From Agathobacter rectalis ATCC 33656 (GTDB lineage Bacteria; Bacillota; Clostridia; Lachnospirales; Lachnospiraceae), in the NCBI RefSeq assembly GCF_000020605.1, contig NC_012781.1, positions 3,349,501 through 3,413,500 of the forward strand: 64,000 nucleotides of DNA, written 5' to 3'. The position numbers and the translations under genes were made by a program. The notes under the pieces were generated by a model. That model made no database searches. It had not been told where the DNA came from and worked only from the letters and a program-made list of their open reading frames with translations. Shown piece after piece: positions 1 through 9,263 of this stretch; positions within the stretch are counted from its first letter, which is position 1; every line of letters starts with the position of its first letter.

Positions 1-2183
1 TTCTGGGTAATTCCTGTCGGAATACCGCCCCATTTACGGAATCGCTTCCAGATTTCCACGCTGTAGGCTGCTGTCTGTTCTTCTTTTAAGAGAAGATGGA
101 ATTCATCCACATAGTAACGGGTGGATTTATGAGCGGAACGGTTGATCGTCACTCGGTTCCATACCTGGTCCTGCACAATCAGCATCCCGATCTTCTTCAG
201 CTGTTTTCCAAGCTCCTTGATATCAAAACATACGATACGGTTGTTGATGTCCACATTTGTGCGATGATTAAATACATTTAGGGAACCTGTAACGTAAATC
301 TCCAATGAAGTTGCCAGACGCTGTGCTTCCGGCTCTTCCTGTTTCCGCAACAGATTATATAAATCCTCCAGTATCGGCATCTTCTCTGGCACCGGATCAG
401 CGAGATATTCCTGATAGACCAGCCGCACACAACGGTCAATGATCGTCTTTTCTACCGGTTCCAGTCCATTCTTTCCACCGACAATCAGTTCACACAGGGA
501 CAGAATAAAATCTGCCTTTAAGGACAGCGGATTATCTTCCTCTGAATAATTCAGGTTCAGATCCATCGGATTGATATACTGGTCTGATACCGGTGAAATC
601 CGGATGACCTGTCCGTGCAGTGCCTGCACCAGTGGATAATACTCGGCTTCTGGATCACAAATAATAATATCGTCCTCCGTAATCAGGAAACAGTTCGTAA
701 TTTCTCTTTTTGCTGAGAAGGATTTACCGGAACCAGGTGTACCAAGAATCAGTCCATTCGGGTTCTTCAGACGCTTCCGGTCAACCATAATCATGTTGTT
801 GGATAATGCATTCAATCCATAATAAAGAGCTTCCCCTTCCTGGAACAGTTCCTGTGTCGTAAATGGCACAAAGATCGCTGTTGCCGATGTGGTAAGCCCT
901 CTCTGAATCTCAATTCGATTGACTCCCAGTGGAATACAGGACATCAATGCTGCTTCCTGCTGATAGTCCAGCTGTTTTAAGGAACAGTTGTATTTTTGTG
1001 CGATACCCTGTACCTGGAAGATATTGTTATCCAGCTTCTGACGCTTCTTTGCGGTATTCATCACCAACACTGTCACAAGAAACATACGCTCATTTCTGGA
1101 CTGTAAATCTTCCAGCAGATTCTTTGCTTCTTCCCCGTAGGTCACAAGATCCGATGGAAGCACATCCATGTCATACCCGGAACGTACCGCCCGCTTCTGC
1201 TCTTCAATCTTCATCTTATCCAAATCTGAAATCTTGCTCTTGATCATCTTGATCGCAGAACTCTGGTCAATGGACTGGATATGAATATTGACATTGATGC
1301 TGTCATCCACATCCAGGAAATCTGCAAGCATCCGGTCTGTAAGCTCCGGTGCCAGGATCTGCAGATAACTCACGCTTCCCATGGTCTTTCCCATCAGAAA
1401 TGTCTGATTCTTGGAAAAGTTAAAGGAAGTTGGTGCAATAAAGTCTTTGGTCTTTAATCCTGTTTCCGGCAGCATCTTGTACTGGAACTTAAATGGTTCA
1501 ATCCGATCCTGGTTGAACACATGATACAGAATCTCCAGTCGCTCCAGACCATTTAAGGAATGTGCCTGTGCTCCCAGAACTTTAAAGTTGTTCAGGATAT
1601 CGGCTTCAATCCTTTCAAGCCTTGGTCTTGCCACCTTCAGGCTTTCTGCTTCGATTCCAAAAGTGATATACTTGGTTTTCACCAGACCATTGTTTCCCTT
1701 GGAAAGCTGATTTTTTAACATGGTCCGGTACTCCTCACGAATGGCATTGAAGTCATCGTTCTGATCCGGAATATCAATACTTTTCTCAAATTCAGCCACA
1801 TCCACCTGCTGATTGATAAAGGACAGCTGCACACTGATGGAAGAATCAAAGTAATTTAAAAAATCACAGTAATTCTCAAATATCGTGGTCTTATCCTCAT
1901 TTAAAGCCAGCTGATAATTGATGTCATAAAACTGAATTGTCTTAGAGAAAAAGGTCTTTGTCACCTGGCAGATACCATCCTGCAGCATCCGAATATACGG
2001 AATACTCTGCTGTGCAGTTGTAGGAATGTTTTTCTGTTTCCTACGATCCCGTTCCTGCTTCTTCCTACGCTTTTCCTGTTCTCTTTCTTTTCTGCTTTTT
2101 TTGTTTCTTCTTTCCTGACGGTTTCTTTTTTCCGCCAGGGACAGACGCTCCTGCTGAGCCTCCTGCTTTGTCTTTTTTGCCAT
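1..2183 (-). CDS. VirB4/TraE-like conjugation ATPase, C-terminus beyond window
   Basis: This is the main ATPase of a Gram-positive type IV secretion system, which powers DNA transfer at the inner face of the membrane. The frame is open from an ATG at 2183 to the window edge, about 727 codons. The first 50 residues are a Lys/Arg/Glu-rich tail that begins MAKKTKQEAQQE. A Walker A motif, GTPGSGKS, lies at about residues 481-488 (bases 720-743). The gene follows prgI and its start lies inside prgI, overlapping it by 119 bases. A later start after the basic tail is possible. The ATPase identity is firm from the Walker motif and the operon order; the end of the gene cannot be seen. Confidence 0.9.
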   Translation of the reverse strand, partial: MAKKTKQEAQQERLSLAEKRNRQERRNKKSRKEREQEKRRKKQERDRRKQKNIPTTAQQSIPYIRMLQDGICQVTKTFFSKTIQFYDINYQLALNEDKTTIFENYCDFLNYFDSSISVQLSFINQQVDVAEFEKSIDIPDQNDDFNAIREEYRTMLKNQLSKGNNGLVKTKYITFGIEAESLKVARPRLERIEADILNNFKVLGAQAHSLNGLERLEILYHVFNQDRIEPFKFQYKMLPETGLKTKDFIAPTSFNFSKNQTFLMGKTMGSVSYLQILAPELTDRMLADFLDVDDSINVNIHIQSIDQSSAIKMIKSKISDLDKMKIEEQKRAVRSGYDMDVLPSDLVTYGEEAKNLLEDLQSRNERMFLVTVLVMNTAKKRQKLDNNIFQVQGIAQKYNCSLKQLDYQQEAALMSCIPLGVNRIEIQRGLTTSATAIFVPFTTQELFQEGEALYYGLNALSNNMIMVDRKRLKNPNGLILGTPGSGKSFSAKREITNCFLITEDDIIICDPEAEYYPLVQALHGQVIRISPVSDQYINPMDLNLNYSEEDNPLSLKADFILSLCELIVGGKNGLEPVEKTIIDRCVRLVYQEYLADPVPEKMPILEDLYNLLRKQEEPEAQRLATSLEIYVTGSLNVFNHRTNVDINNRIVCFDIKELGKQLKKIGMLIVQDQVWNRVTINRSAHKSTRYYVDEFHLLLKEEQTAAYSVEIWKRFRKWGGIPTGITQ

Positions 2184-2529
2184 CCGGCACACCCTCCTTT
2201 TTTACAAGGGTGGAAATCTCCTGATAAAAATTTTCTGTCTTATATGGTCTTACCGCTGGACATATAAACTTCTGTCGAATGATATTTGCCACCACTTTTT
2301 CAAAGGGAAGCCCGTCTTTTTCATACATCGCCATGAAGAAAAACGGAAGCATGATCGTTACCATCAGAATGGCAGCGATACTGGAACCGATTGGTTTTCT
2401 CATGAACAGATAAAACGGAATTCCCACAACTGCGGCAAGTGAAAAGAAAATCAACTGCCGCTTTGTCAGATTTAACGCTACTTTTGTTTTGACCTTGGTA
2501 AGGTCTTTTGGTACTGGTACATACGCCAT
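2065..2529 (-). CDS. PrgI family conjugation membrane protein
   Basis: A 154-residue protein with a short cytoplasmic N-terminus (MAYVPVPKDLTKVKTKV), two hydrophobic helices at about residues 27-44 and 50-70, and a conserved segment around GLPFEKVVANIIRQKF, all typical of PrgI proteins of Firmicutes type IV secretion systems. PrgI is thought to be a VirB3-like partner of the VirB4 ATPase. The last 40 residues are Gly/Lys-rich and share DNA, in another frame, with the start of virB4. It lies between the TrbL-like gene and virB4 in one operon. Confidence 0.88.
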   Translation of the reverse strand: MAYVPVPKDLTKVKTKVALNLTKRQLIFFSLAAVVGIPFYLFMRKPIGSSIAAILMVTIMLPFFFMAMYEKDGLPFEKVVANIIRQKFICPAVRPYKTENFYQEISTLVKKEGVPDGKKDKAGGSAGASVPGGKKKPSGKKKQKKQKRKRTGKA

Positions 2530-2552
2530 GGTATGCGCTCCTTTCCTGCCCG

Positions 2553-3422
2553 TTAGTGGGCATTGAATATTGATTTGCTAAGGCTTCCGGTCTTGAATAA
2601 TGAAAATGCAAGAATCACGGTATACGCCGCTACTGAAAACATTGCTGCATGAAGGTCACTGGATATGGTCATTGCATTTACTAAAACTGCATAAATTCCC
2701 ACACAGACCATCATGAAGAATCCCTGAAATGCCAGTGCGAACAAGCCTTTTAAATAGTTGTTTCCGATATTGCCCCATTCCTTATTGGTCATGGTGGCAA
2801 ACGGAATTGGTGCTATGGAAGTATAAAGGTAAATTTCTATCATTCTTCCGTACAAAATAACGGTTATGATGATCGACAGAATCCGCATGGTAATACTGAT
2901 CAACAGCGTTTCCATGGATAGCAGGAACAAATCCCCCAGTTCCATATCTTCCAGTGCATCCACAATCCTTGCGACTGCTTCTGATGCATCCACCGCTGTG
3001 TTCCCGGAGATCACCCCGGCGGCATTGTTGACCACATGCTGGCCAACATCAAAGACCGCCATCGTGATATTGAACGTATTTGTCACCAAATAAATGGCTA
3101 CATACGCCTTGAAAATCCAGAGGAAAATGTTGTAAGTCTCAAATTCATGGAAATTGTTTTTCTGCGTTACCATCGTAATCAGCTCATAGCACAAGACAAA
3201 GGTGATGATCAGTCCCGCAATGGGGACAATTACTGTCTGGGAAATGTTCTGGATCAGATTAAAGATCCCTGCATTCCATCCCTGCGGTGTCTGTCCCACC
3301 TGCCCGGCTATGGTTCCCACCTGCTCATTGACAGACGTGAACATGTTATCCAAACATGACTTGATAAGCCCGATCAGGATATCCTTTATCGCTTCCGTAA
3401 TTCTCTCAATGATGGTGTTCAT
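2553..3422 (-). CDS. TrbL/VirB6-like polytopic conjugation protein
   Basis: A 289-residue membrane protein with about six hydrophobic segments (for example near residues 60-85, 105-125, 165-195 and 225-280). This fits the TrbL/VirB6-like channel component found between maff2 and prgI in Tn1549-like elements. The start ATG follows GAGGAGTGGTAG, right after the maff2 stop. It should form part of the DNA transfer channel in the cell membrane. Since maff2 just upstream is split by IME1, this gene now lies downstream of IME1 rather than directly joined to the original promoter. Confidence 0.8.
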   Translation of the reverse strand: MNTIIERITEAIKDILIGLIKSCLDNMFTSVNEQVGTIAGQVGQTPQGWNAGIFNLIQNISQTVIVPIAGLIITFVLCYELITMVTQKNNFHEFETYNIFLWIFKAYVAIYLVTNTFNITMAVFDVGQHVVNNAAGVISGNTAVDASEAVARIVDALEDMELGDLFLLSMETLLISITMRILSIIITVILYGRMIEIYLYTSIAPIPFATMTNKEWGNIGNNYLKGLFALAFQGFFMMVCVGIYAVLVNAMTISSDLHAAMFSVAAYTVILAFSLFKTGSLSKSIFNAH

Positions 3423-3434
3423 CTACCACTCCTC

Positions 3435-3540
3435 TTAAGAGAACAATGTTGCCAGCTGTGGAATCAGGGTAGTTCCCAGCAGCATGATTCCGGCACCAGC
3501 CATCAGCTGTTTGATGCCCTGGCTCTTTGCTGATGTGTGA
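3435..3540 (-). pseudogene. maff2, 3' part (split by IME1)
   Basis: The minus strand reads T-S-A-K-S-Q-G-I-K-Q-L-M-A-G-A-G and ends in a TAA at 3435-3437. This is the C-terminal half of a Maff2-type small conjugation membrane protein. The N-terminal half lies at 13292-13419. Joining the two at the GA dinucleotide (3539-3540 with 13290-13291) gives one uninterrupted 77-residue frame. The gene is therefore interrupted, not decayed. Confidence 0.88.
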
Positions 3541-3617
3541 TAAAGAAGTAATAGAAGTGTAAAAAATTTTGCCGTTCCTATCCGGCACTTGCGCATTGTG
3601 TCGGATAGGTCGGGCGG

Positions 3618-5228
3618 TTATTCGGGCAAGTCCACCTTGCCAACAAAAGAATAATAAATCTCAATGTCCTGTCTGCGGGTCTTGTTCTCGTCATAGCTGC
3701 ACTCATGCACAACGATTTTCTCTACAAACTCCCGCAACAGAGTAGGGGTAAGTTCTTCAAAACTGGTATGCCGCCGGACAACATTCATAAACTTTTCTGC
3801 GTTCACGGTGGCTTCCTGTGCTTTGGAAAGCTCCGCTTGGATAGCGGCGGCTCTTTCTTTCAGTTCCCGTTGTTCTGCTTCATAGTCTGCCGACAGTTCT
3901 GTGAAACGCTCGTCTGATATGCGCCCGGTCACGCTGTCCTCATACAGCCGCTTGAAGATAGCGGATAACTCGGCTATGCGTTTCTCGGCGGCTTCCAGTT
4001 CCTTTTTCTTGGCGGCGTTCCTGCGTTTGCCCCCGTCCTCGTTCTGCTCAATCAAGAGCTTCATAAACCGGGCTTCATGCTTTGCCGCATAGCTGGTCAC
4101 TTTCCGCAGATTGGAGAGTACACCAGCGGTCAAGAGGTCGGTGCGGATAAAGTGCGCCGTACAGTCATGGGTGCGCTTCTTGTAGCTGCCGCAGATATAA
4201 CAGTCCTGCTTGCGCTTGTCCGTCTGGTATCGCTGCTGATACATGACGCTGCCGCAGTCTGCACAGAACAGTATGCCGGAGAACAAGCCCACTTCATCAT
4301 AGCGGTTGGGGCGTTTGCGCTGCTTGCGAAGCTCCTGCACCCGTTCCCATGTTTGGGTGTCTATGATAGGCTCGTGGTGATTCTCGAAAATCACTTGCTT
4401 TTCCGGGGGATTTTCTACACTGTGCTTGACTTTGTAAGAGAGTTTTTCCGTCTTGAAGTTTACCAGACAGCCTGTGTATTCCCGGTTTTCAAGGATATGC
4501 ACAACGGTATTGGTCGCCCACTTGCACTCATAGCCGGGGTGGTAGCGGCGGGTGCTGCCCGTCCTGCGGTATTCCAGCGTCCCCGGCGTGGGGATTTGCT
4601 GCTCTGTGAGCATACGGGCTATCTTGGTCGGACCATTCCCGGCAAGGCAGAGGTTGTATATCTGCTTGACTACGGGTGCAGCTTCCTCGTCAATAATGAA
4701 ATTTTCGTCCTCGTCCATGAGGTAGCCATACACAGGCTTGCTTGTGATGGGCTTGCCACTCATGCCTTTTGAGCGTTTTACTGCTTTGATTTTCTTGCTC
4801 GTATCTCTCACCAGCCATTCGTTAAAGATATTCCGCAGCGGGGCAAAGTCATTGTCGCCCTGTGCGCTGTCCACTCCGTCATTGATAGCGATGAAGCGGA
4901 CACCTTTCTGTGGGAAAATCATTTCCGTGTACATTCCCACTTGCAGGTAGTTTCTCCCTAACCTCGACATATCCTTTACGATAACTGTCCCTACTTTTCC
5001 GGCTTCAATGTCCGCAAGCATGGCTTGAAAACCGGGTCTTTGAAAGTTCGCACCAGAATAACCGTCGTCCGTGTACCAGCGCAGATTGGAAAAGCCGTTC
5101 TGCTTTGCATAGGTTTCAAGGATACGCTTCTGATTGGAAATGGAATTGCTCTCGCCTTGCAGCTCGTCCTCATGGGAAAGTCTTGGGTAAAGGGCGGTAA
5201 TTGGTTGTTGGTTGGTCTGTCTTAACAT
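3618..5228 (-). CDS. Large serine recombinase (TndX/TnpX-like)
   Basis: The 536-residue enzyme should excise and insert IME1. The N-terminal resolvase domain has the catalytic serine in YPRLSHEDE (about residue 18) and the conserved DMSRLGRNYLQVG near residue 105. A recombinase domain with PVYGYLMDEDE follows. Then comes a zinc-ribbon with CADCG and CYICGSY, then a Glu/Lys-rich coiled coil at about residues 390-470. A C-terminal segment ends near EKIVVHECSYDENKTR (DUF4368-like). The length is normal. The gene's 3' end lies 77 bases from the left terminus of the element. Confidence 0.93.
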   Translation of the reverse strand: MLRQTNQQPITALYPRLSHEDELQGESNSISNQKRILETYAKQNGFSNLRWYTDDGYSGANFQRPGFQAMLADIEAGKVGTVIVKDMSRLGRNYLQVGMYTEMIFPQKGVRFIAINDGVDSAQGDNDFAPLRNIFNEWLVRDTSKKIKAVKRSKGMSGKPITSKPVYGYLMDEDENFIIDEEAAPVVKQIYNLCLAGNGPTKIARMLTEQQIPTPGTLEYRRTGSTRRYHPGYECKWATNTVVHILENREYTGCLVNFKTEKLSYKVKHSVENPPEKQVIFENHHEPIIDTQTWERVQELRKQRKRPNRYDEVGLFSGILFCADCGSVMYQQRYQTDKRKQDCYICGSYKKRTHDCTAHFIRTDLLTAGVLSNLRKVTSYAAKHEARFMKLLIEQNEDGGKRRNAAKKKELEAAEKRIAELSAIFKRLYEDSVTGRISDERFTELSADYEAEQRELKERAAAIQAELSKAQEATVNAEKFMNVVRRHTSFEELTPTLLREFVEKIVVHECSYDENKTRRQDIEIYYSFVGKVDLPE

Positions 5229-5339
5229 AAAATCCTCCGTTTCCGACAGCCAGCCCCACTATTCCGTACCTTGATTGTACCACATGGGGCGGCTGTCTGT
5301 ATAGCGGCAAAAGCGTCAAATCTGCTTCTTTATGGTCGG

Positions 5340-5528
5340 TCAAATCGCCGTTTTTTGTGTAGCAGCTTCCGCTTCCAGCACTTTCATCATCTTGTCGGCT
5401 GCGGTGTCGGTTGCGCCCTGCTTGAAGAAGCCGGAAACGGTAAGGACGGAGTTGCCCATGCGGATTTCCGTCACACAGTCCGGGCGGCGGTCTGTTTTGG
5501 TGGTGCTTGTCTGTTTCGTTTCTGTCAT
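5340..5528 (-). CDS. TnpW-like small transposon protein
   Basis: A 62-residue protein starting MTETKQTSTT, with a core V-T-E-I-R-M-G-N-S-V-L-T-V and an end region ADKMMKVLEAE. This pattern resembles TnpW proteins carried near serine recombinases in Tn4451-type elements. Their role is uncertain. The ATG at 5528 overlaps the stop of the DnaC-like gene (ATGA), which argues for translational coupling and for this start rather than the longer frame upstream. Confidence 0.65.
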   Translation of the reverse strand: MTETKQTSTTKTDRRPDCVTEIRMGNSVLTVSGFFKQGATDTAADKMMKVLEAEAATQKTAI

Positions 5529-6382
5529 AGGCTCTCCTTTCGCTGCTTCATCAGTTGCTTTAAGCGTTCCAGCTTTTCCTGTGCGGTTTCCTTTCGGAAG
5601 TTGCTGCCCGTGAAGCGGACGGGGGCGCACATGGAAGTCAGCCTGTCATAAATACGGGCGTGGGGCGTGTCCTGCGGGTGCTGCAATTCCTCCAGCGTGA
5701 GGTTGGTCGTGGCGATCAGCGGCTTGCCGCTTCGGTAACGGCTGTCAATCACGCTGTAAACCTGTTCCAGCCCGTATTCTGTCCCTCGCTCCATACCGAA
5801 ATCATCAAGTATCAGCAGGGGGTAGCTGCAAAGGCGGGAAATATATTCGTTCCTGCCCTCAAAGCTGGCGGCAAGGTCATTGAGTATCGTTGCAAAGTTT
5901 GTCATGCGAACGGCAACCTCTTTTTCCATAAGGGCGTTGGCGATACAGGCAGCAAGGTAGCTTTTTCCTGTCCCCACGCCGCCCCAAAACAGGTAGCCGA
6001 TATTTTCAGCCTGCATGGTTTCCCAGCTCTCCACATAAAAGCGGGCGGTTTCGGTCTGCGGGTTTCTGCCGTTGTCATGCTCAAATGTCCAATTCCGCAT
6101 AGCAGGGTCGGTAAATCCCCGGCGTTTCAAGTCCTCCACTGTTTCAAGGTGCTTCTGTCGGCTTTCAGCGGCTTCCCGTTTTTCACGGGCTGCCCGTTGG
6201 CAGTCGCACTCTGCCGGGTGTCGGTCATGCCCTAACCATTGGGCGGTTTCTTTTGAAAAGTAGGCTTCTTTGGGCGTATGGCACTTGCCGCAGTATAAAA
6301 GCCCGTCCTCGCCTGTGTAGTCCTCCGCTTCGGCGGTAGTGGTTGTAATGTCCGTAATCATAGCTTCAATCTCGTTTTTCAT
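5525..6382 (-). CDS. DnaC/IstB-like helicase-loader ATPase
   Basis: This 285-residue protein starts with a Cys pair, YCGKCHTP (about residues 30-37), and an HPAECDCQR motif, as in DnaC-like loaders of Clostridia elements. The Walker A motif is GGVGTGKSYL (about residue 135) and the Walker B is LLILDDFGMER (about residue 192). It probably loads the host helicase at the element's origin. Its stop overlaps the tnpW-like start, and its own start overlaps the RepA_N gene stop by four bases, so these three form one coupled unit. Confidence 0.87.
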   Translation of the reverse strand: MKNEIEAMITDITTTTAEAEDYTGEDGLLYCGKCHTPKEAYFSKETAQWLGHDRHPAECDCQRAAREKREAAESRQKHLETVEDLKRRGFTDPAMRNWTFEHDNGRNPQTETARFYVESWETMQAENIGYLFWGGVGTGKSYLAACIANALMEKEVAVRMTNFATILNDLAASFEGRNEYISRLCSYPLLILDDFGMERGTEYGLEQVYSVIDSRYRSGKPLIATTNLTLEELQHPQDTPHARIYDRLTSMCAPVRFTGSNFRKETAQEKLERLKQLMKQRKESL

Positions 6383-7125
6383 AAGCTCTCGCCCTCCTTA
6401 CATGAATAATCGGGTATGCCCTGTTTCGGGGCAGCCTTGCCTTTGGCAGCGTCCTCCTGCGCCCACTTGTAAATGGTGGCTGCATGGCTGTGGTACTGCT
6501 TCCCGGTGGAAGCGATATGGCAGGAAAGCCGGTCAAGGTAATACTCCCACTTGCCGGGGAAGTCCTGTTCCAGTTCCAAAAGTTCTGCGTCAGAAAGGAA
6601 TACATTTTTATATCTGCCATAAGCGGCAGGGGACTGCCCCTCACTCGCTCTTTTTGTTTGGCTCTCTATTAGGTTGTTTATATTAGTTTGGTTAGGGGAC
6701 GGTTTTCCGTCCGTCATAAGGTCAGTTTTCCGGCTGTCAGTTGGTCGGTTTCCTGCCCTTATGAGGGGCGGTTTTCCGTCCGTCAGTTGGTCGGAAAACT
6801 GTACCACTGGAATATCCGGCACTTTCACATACAGATGATTGGCGGCAGAAAAGCCCGTCCGTCTGCGTTCCAGCAGCCCGGCAGCGTCCAGTTCGTTCAG
6901 TGCGCCCTTTATGGTGGTACAGCCTTTATCCAGCATTTCCGCTATCTCTGCTATGGGGTAGACAATGTATGTCCGCCCCTCGCTGTCCTGCCAGCCGTTC
7001 TTCTGCGAAAGGGTGGAACGGTCTAACAGCAGCGCATACAGCAGCTTGGCGGTGTGGGATATGTCCATTTTCAGCAGGAAACGGGGGTAAGGCAGGTAAG
7101 CGGGCAGCTCCGTTTCTGCGGTCAT
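6379..7125 (-). CDS. RepA_N-type replication initiator of IME1
   Basis: The N-terminal half has the winged-helix RepA_N pattern ISHTAKLLYALLLDRSTLS followed by NGWQDSEGRTYIVYPI. The C-terminal half (YGRYKNVFLSDAELLELEQ onwards) resembles the DUF6017 region of related initiators. Between them lies a low-complexity stretch encoded by five 23-bp iterons. The start is uncertain: an ATG at 7125 is used here; a GTG at 7146 overlaps the AGGAGGTG motif. The last residues, EGESL, are encoded by the ribosome site of the next gene. The likely role is to bind iterons and start replication of excised IME1. Confidence 0.85.
   Translation of the reverse strand: MTAETELPAYLPYPRFLLKMDISHTAKLLYALLLDRSTLSQKNGWQDSEGRTYIVYPIAEIAEMLDKGCTTIKGALNELDAAGLLERRRTGFSAANHLYVKVPDIPVVQFSDQLTDGKPPLIRAGNRPTDSRKTDLMTDGKPSPNQTNINNLIESQTKRASEGQSPAAYGRYKNVFLSDAELLELEQDFPGKWEYYLDRLSCHIASTGKQYHSHAATIYKWAQEDAAKGKAAPKQGIPDYSCKEGESL
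6697..6799. repeat. Five 23-bp iterons inside the IME1 repA gene
   Basis: Units begin at 6697, 6720, 6743, 6766 and 6789, an exact 23-base period. The plus-strand consensus is about ggNcggttttccgtccgtc; the third and fifth units are weaker. RepA_N plasmids are known to carry their origin as iterons within the rep gene, so this is a likely replication origin. Confidence 0.8.
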
Positions 7126-7255
7126 ATAATCAGCGATAGGGTTCACCTCCTTGTGGTGTCTGTCTATGGGTTCTGTTACGCTTTTAGGGGGCGTTTTCGG
7201 GGGAAAAGGATAAATGTATCACGCACCCTTTGACACCCTCCAAAAAAGCCTTGAT

Positions 7256-7642
7256 TTATGCGGGTTTGAAATGCCCTAAAGCGTGACATTTCTCCCTTTG
7301 TTTCCGCTTCCGTTTGGCGGCGTTTATCCGCTTCATGCGTCCGGCGCAGTCCGGGCAGTATTTCCCCCGGTTGGATTTGGGGACAAAGAACGCCCCGCAG
7401 ACAGCGCAGCGTTTCCGGCTTCCCCGGCGCAAGAGGGCGGCTTCCAGTGCTTCATCAAGGGGCAGGACAGCGGCAGTAAACCAGCGGCAGAGCAGCGAAT
7501 AGCTGATACTCTGCACACAGACGCAAGGCTCGCCGTCCTCCAAAAGCAGACAATTCCCGCTGTCATAGTTGCAGCACTCATGCACAAGGCGGCGGGCTGC
7601 CCGGTACTGGCGGTAGTCCATGCGGGGGATATTACCGTTCAT
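7256..7642 (-). CDS. Cysteine-rich VLP-domain protein
   Basis: This 128-residue protein starts MNGNIPRMDYRQYRAARRLV. It has two Cys clusters: ECCNYDSGNCLLLEDGEPCVC at about residues 22-42, and CAVCGAFFVP...YCPDC at about residues 83-105. The second is a zinc-ribbon. The tail is basic. Such Cys-rich proteins sit between relaxase and replication genes in many Clostridia mobilizable elements; their function is unknown. It overlaps the relaxase end by 11 bases. Confidence 0.72.
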   Translation of the reverse strand: MNGNIPRMDYRQYRAARRLVHECCNYDSGNCLLLEDGEPCVCVQSISYSLLCRWFTAAVLPLDEALEAALLRRGSRKRCAVCGAFFVPKSNRGKYCPDCAGRMKRINAAKRKRKQREKCHALGHFKPA

Positions 7643-9263
7643 GGCTCTGCTCCTTTCTGCGCTGCGGCTCGCTCCGGCGTAAAATCTGGTCGATATTGCC
7701 CTTGACAGTCTGTAAGCGGCGGTATTCCTCCCGTTTTGCCCGGTAATCGTTGTAGCCGCTGTTTTTCTCTTTGATAAGGCTTTCAATCTCTGCTTGCAAG
7801 GCTTTATAGCCCGGCAGCTTGGAAATGCCGTTCTCCCTGAAATAACGGGCGGTTGCGTCTGCTATGATAAAGTCGCTTTCGTGCTTCTGTCGGTAGGCTG
7901 CTTTTGCTTTGGCGTTTTTCTGCTGTTTCAGCCCGTCCCGGACAGGGCGGGTCTTGGAATAGGCAAGTACCTGCCGTTGCAGCTCCTTTTTCCTGTTCAG
8001 CGTCTTTTCCACCTGCTTCAGCTCTGTAAGGCTTTCCTGCATGGCGGCATAGGCGGCAGAACAGGCTTCGTCCAGTTCCTCCGGGGAGGAAAAGCCGTAC
8101 TGCTGGTAGGCGGTAACGGTAGCCGCCATCTGCTTTAGGTTGTGCTTTGCCGCCCAGCGGTCATAGCCCACGCCCTTGCCCTCGGCTCGCTTGGCTTCCC
8201 GGTCAACCATGCGCTGCAAGGTGTTGTCTGCCGGGGCGGTTTTTGCGGTTTTTTCCTCCTGCAAGCGTCCCTTTTGGGTATGTGGGTATTCCGGTATGGC
8301 TTTAGGCTTTTCGGCGGCTCTGTGGGCGTTCTGCGTAAGCAGGGCAAGGACAGCAGCCTTGTCAAAATCGTCCCCCAGCTTCCGGGCTGTGATAGGCTTT
8401 GTTCTGTCCGGCGTGAGGTAGGAAAGCCGCCCCCGGCTCTCCTTGACGGTCACGCCCTCCCGCAGCAAAAGGGAAGAAAACTCGTCAAAGCTGGTAGCTT
8501 GGGAAAGTGCCTGCCGTATCGTCCGGCGCAGCTTCGCCTTGTCCGTTTCAAACTTGGTGGGCTTGGTCGGTTGTCCGGCGGCTTCTCTGGCGGCGTTCTC
8601 TTTATCAAGGGCAAGCTGCCCTTTCTTTGCCGCCCAGTATTCCCGTTCTGTTATCCGTTCCTTGCTGCCGTTCAAGAGGTCGATTTGGTAAAGCCCCTCC
8701 CGGTGGCACATCTCCATAACTTCACTCTTGAAATATTCCATAGCGGCGTTGGTACAGCGGTGCTTGCAGCCCTCCCGTGTGTCGGCTGGTCTGTCCATGT
8801 AGGGCAGAAGCGGGACTTCATAAATCCGCAGGGAGTTGAGGACGATATGCACATGGATATTCCCGCTGTGGTTATGCCCGTCCGGGTGGGTGCATACAAG
8901 GGCTTGGTGTCCGGGGAAATGCTCTTTACAGAACTGCTCGCCCAGCTCCTGCGCCCGGTCTACGGTCAAGCCGTTGTCTGTCCCGTCCCGTGGGTCAAAG
9001 CTGATGATATAGTGGTGGCTTTTCACATCTTCCCGTTTTTGGTTTTTCTCATAGCGGAGATTGGCTCGCATACAGGCAACGGCGAAATCCTCGCCCCCGC
9101 AGTTAAGGGAAGAAATGCGGTAGTCCTCCCTCGGTATCAGCCGCCCGTTTTCATCAAGGGTGGGCTTCATGGTAAACTCGTCATGCTCAAATGTGAGGTA
9201 GGCTTCCGCTGCGCCATAGTCGGCATTTTTAGAGCTGATATGTTTGAATGTTGCCAACAGCAT
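7632..9263 (-). CDS. Relaxase (MobA/VirD2-like) of IME1
   Basis: The 543-residue protein begins MLLATFKHISSKNADYG. The N-terminal relaxase domain shows the metal-binding three-His motif in HPDGHNHSGNIHVHIVL, near residue 135. A long Arg/Lys/Glu-rich helical C-terminus follows. The enzyme nicks oriT and pilots the strand into a helper's transfer channel. I chose the ATG at 9263, which lies inside the mobC end in another frame, over the upstream in-frame ATG at 9287. MobC lies directly upstream. Confidence 0.88.
   Translation of the reverse strand: MLLATFKHISSKNADYGAAEAYLTFEHDEFTMKPTLDENGRLIPREDYRISSLNCGGEDFAVACMRANLRYEKNQKREDVKSHHYIISFDPRDGTDNGLTVDRAQELGEQFCKEHFPGHQALVCTHPDGHNHSGNIHVHIVLNSLRIYEVPLLPYMDRPADTREGCKHRCTNAAMEYFKSEVMEMCHREGLYQIDLLNGSKERITEREYWAAKKGQLALDKENAAREAAGQPTKPTKFETDKAKLRRTIRQALSQATSFDEFSSLLLREGVTVKESRGRLSYLTPDRTKPITARKLGDDFDKAAVLALLTQNAHRAAEKPKAIPEYPHTQKGRLQEEKTAKTAPADNTLQRMVDREAKRAEGKGVGYDRWAAKHNLKQMAATVTAYQQYGFSSPEELDEACSAAYAAMQESLTELKQVEKTLNRKKELQRQVLAYSKTRPVRDGLKQQKNAKAKAAYRQKHESDFIIADATARYFRENGISKLPGYKALQAEIESLIKEKNSGYNDYRAKREEYRRLQTVKGNIDQILRRSEPQRRKEQSHER

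Noticed and set aside
3539..3540. IME1 junction at the tgtgtg shared by both ends, or at an earlier GA
   Set aside because: Joins at those places leave a stop codon or the wrong frame in maff2; only the GA at 3539-3540 with 13290-13291 restores the gene.
4077..4772. Long plus-strand open frame opposite the IME1 recombinase
   Set aside because: It is a GC-rich shadow frame of a clear recombinase gene and has no ribosome site or family pattern. The same applies to 8142-9452 plus opposite the relaxase.
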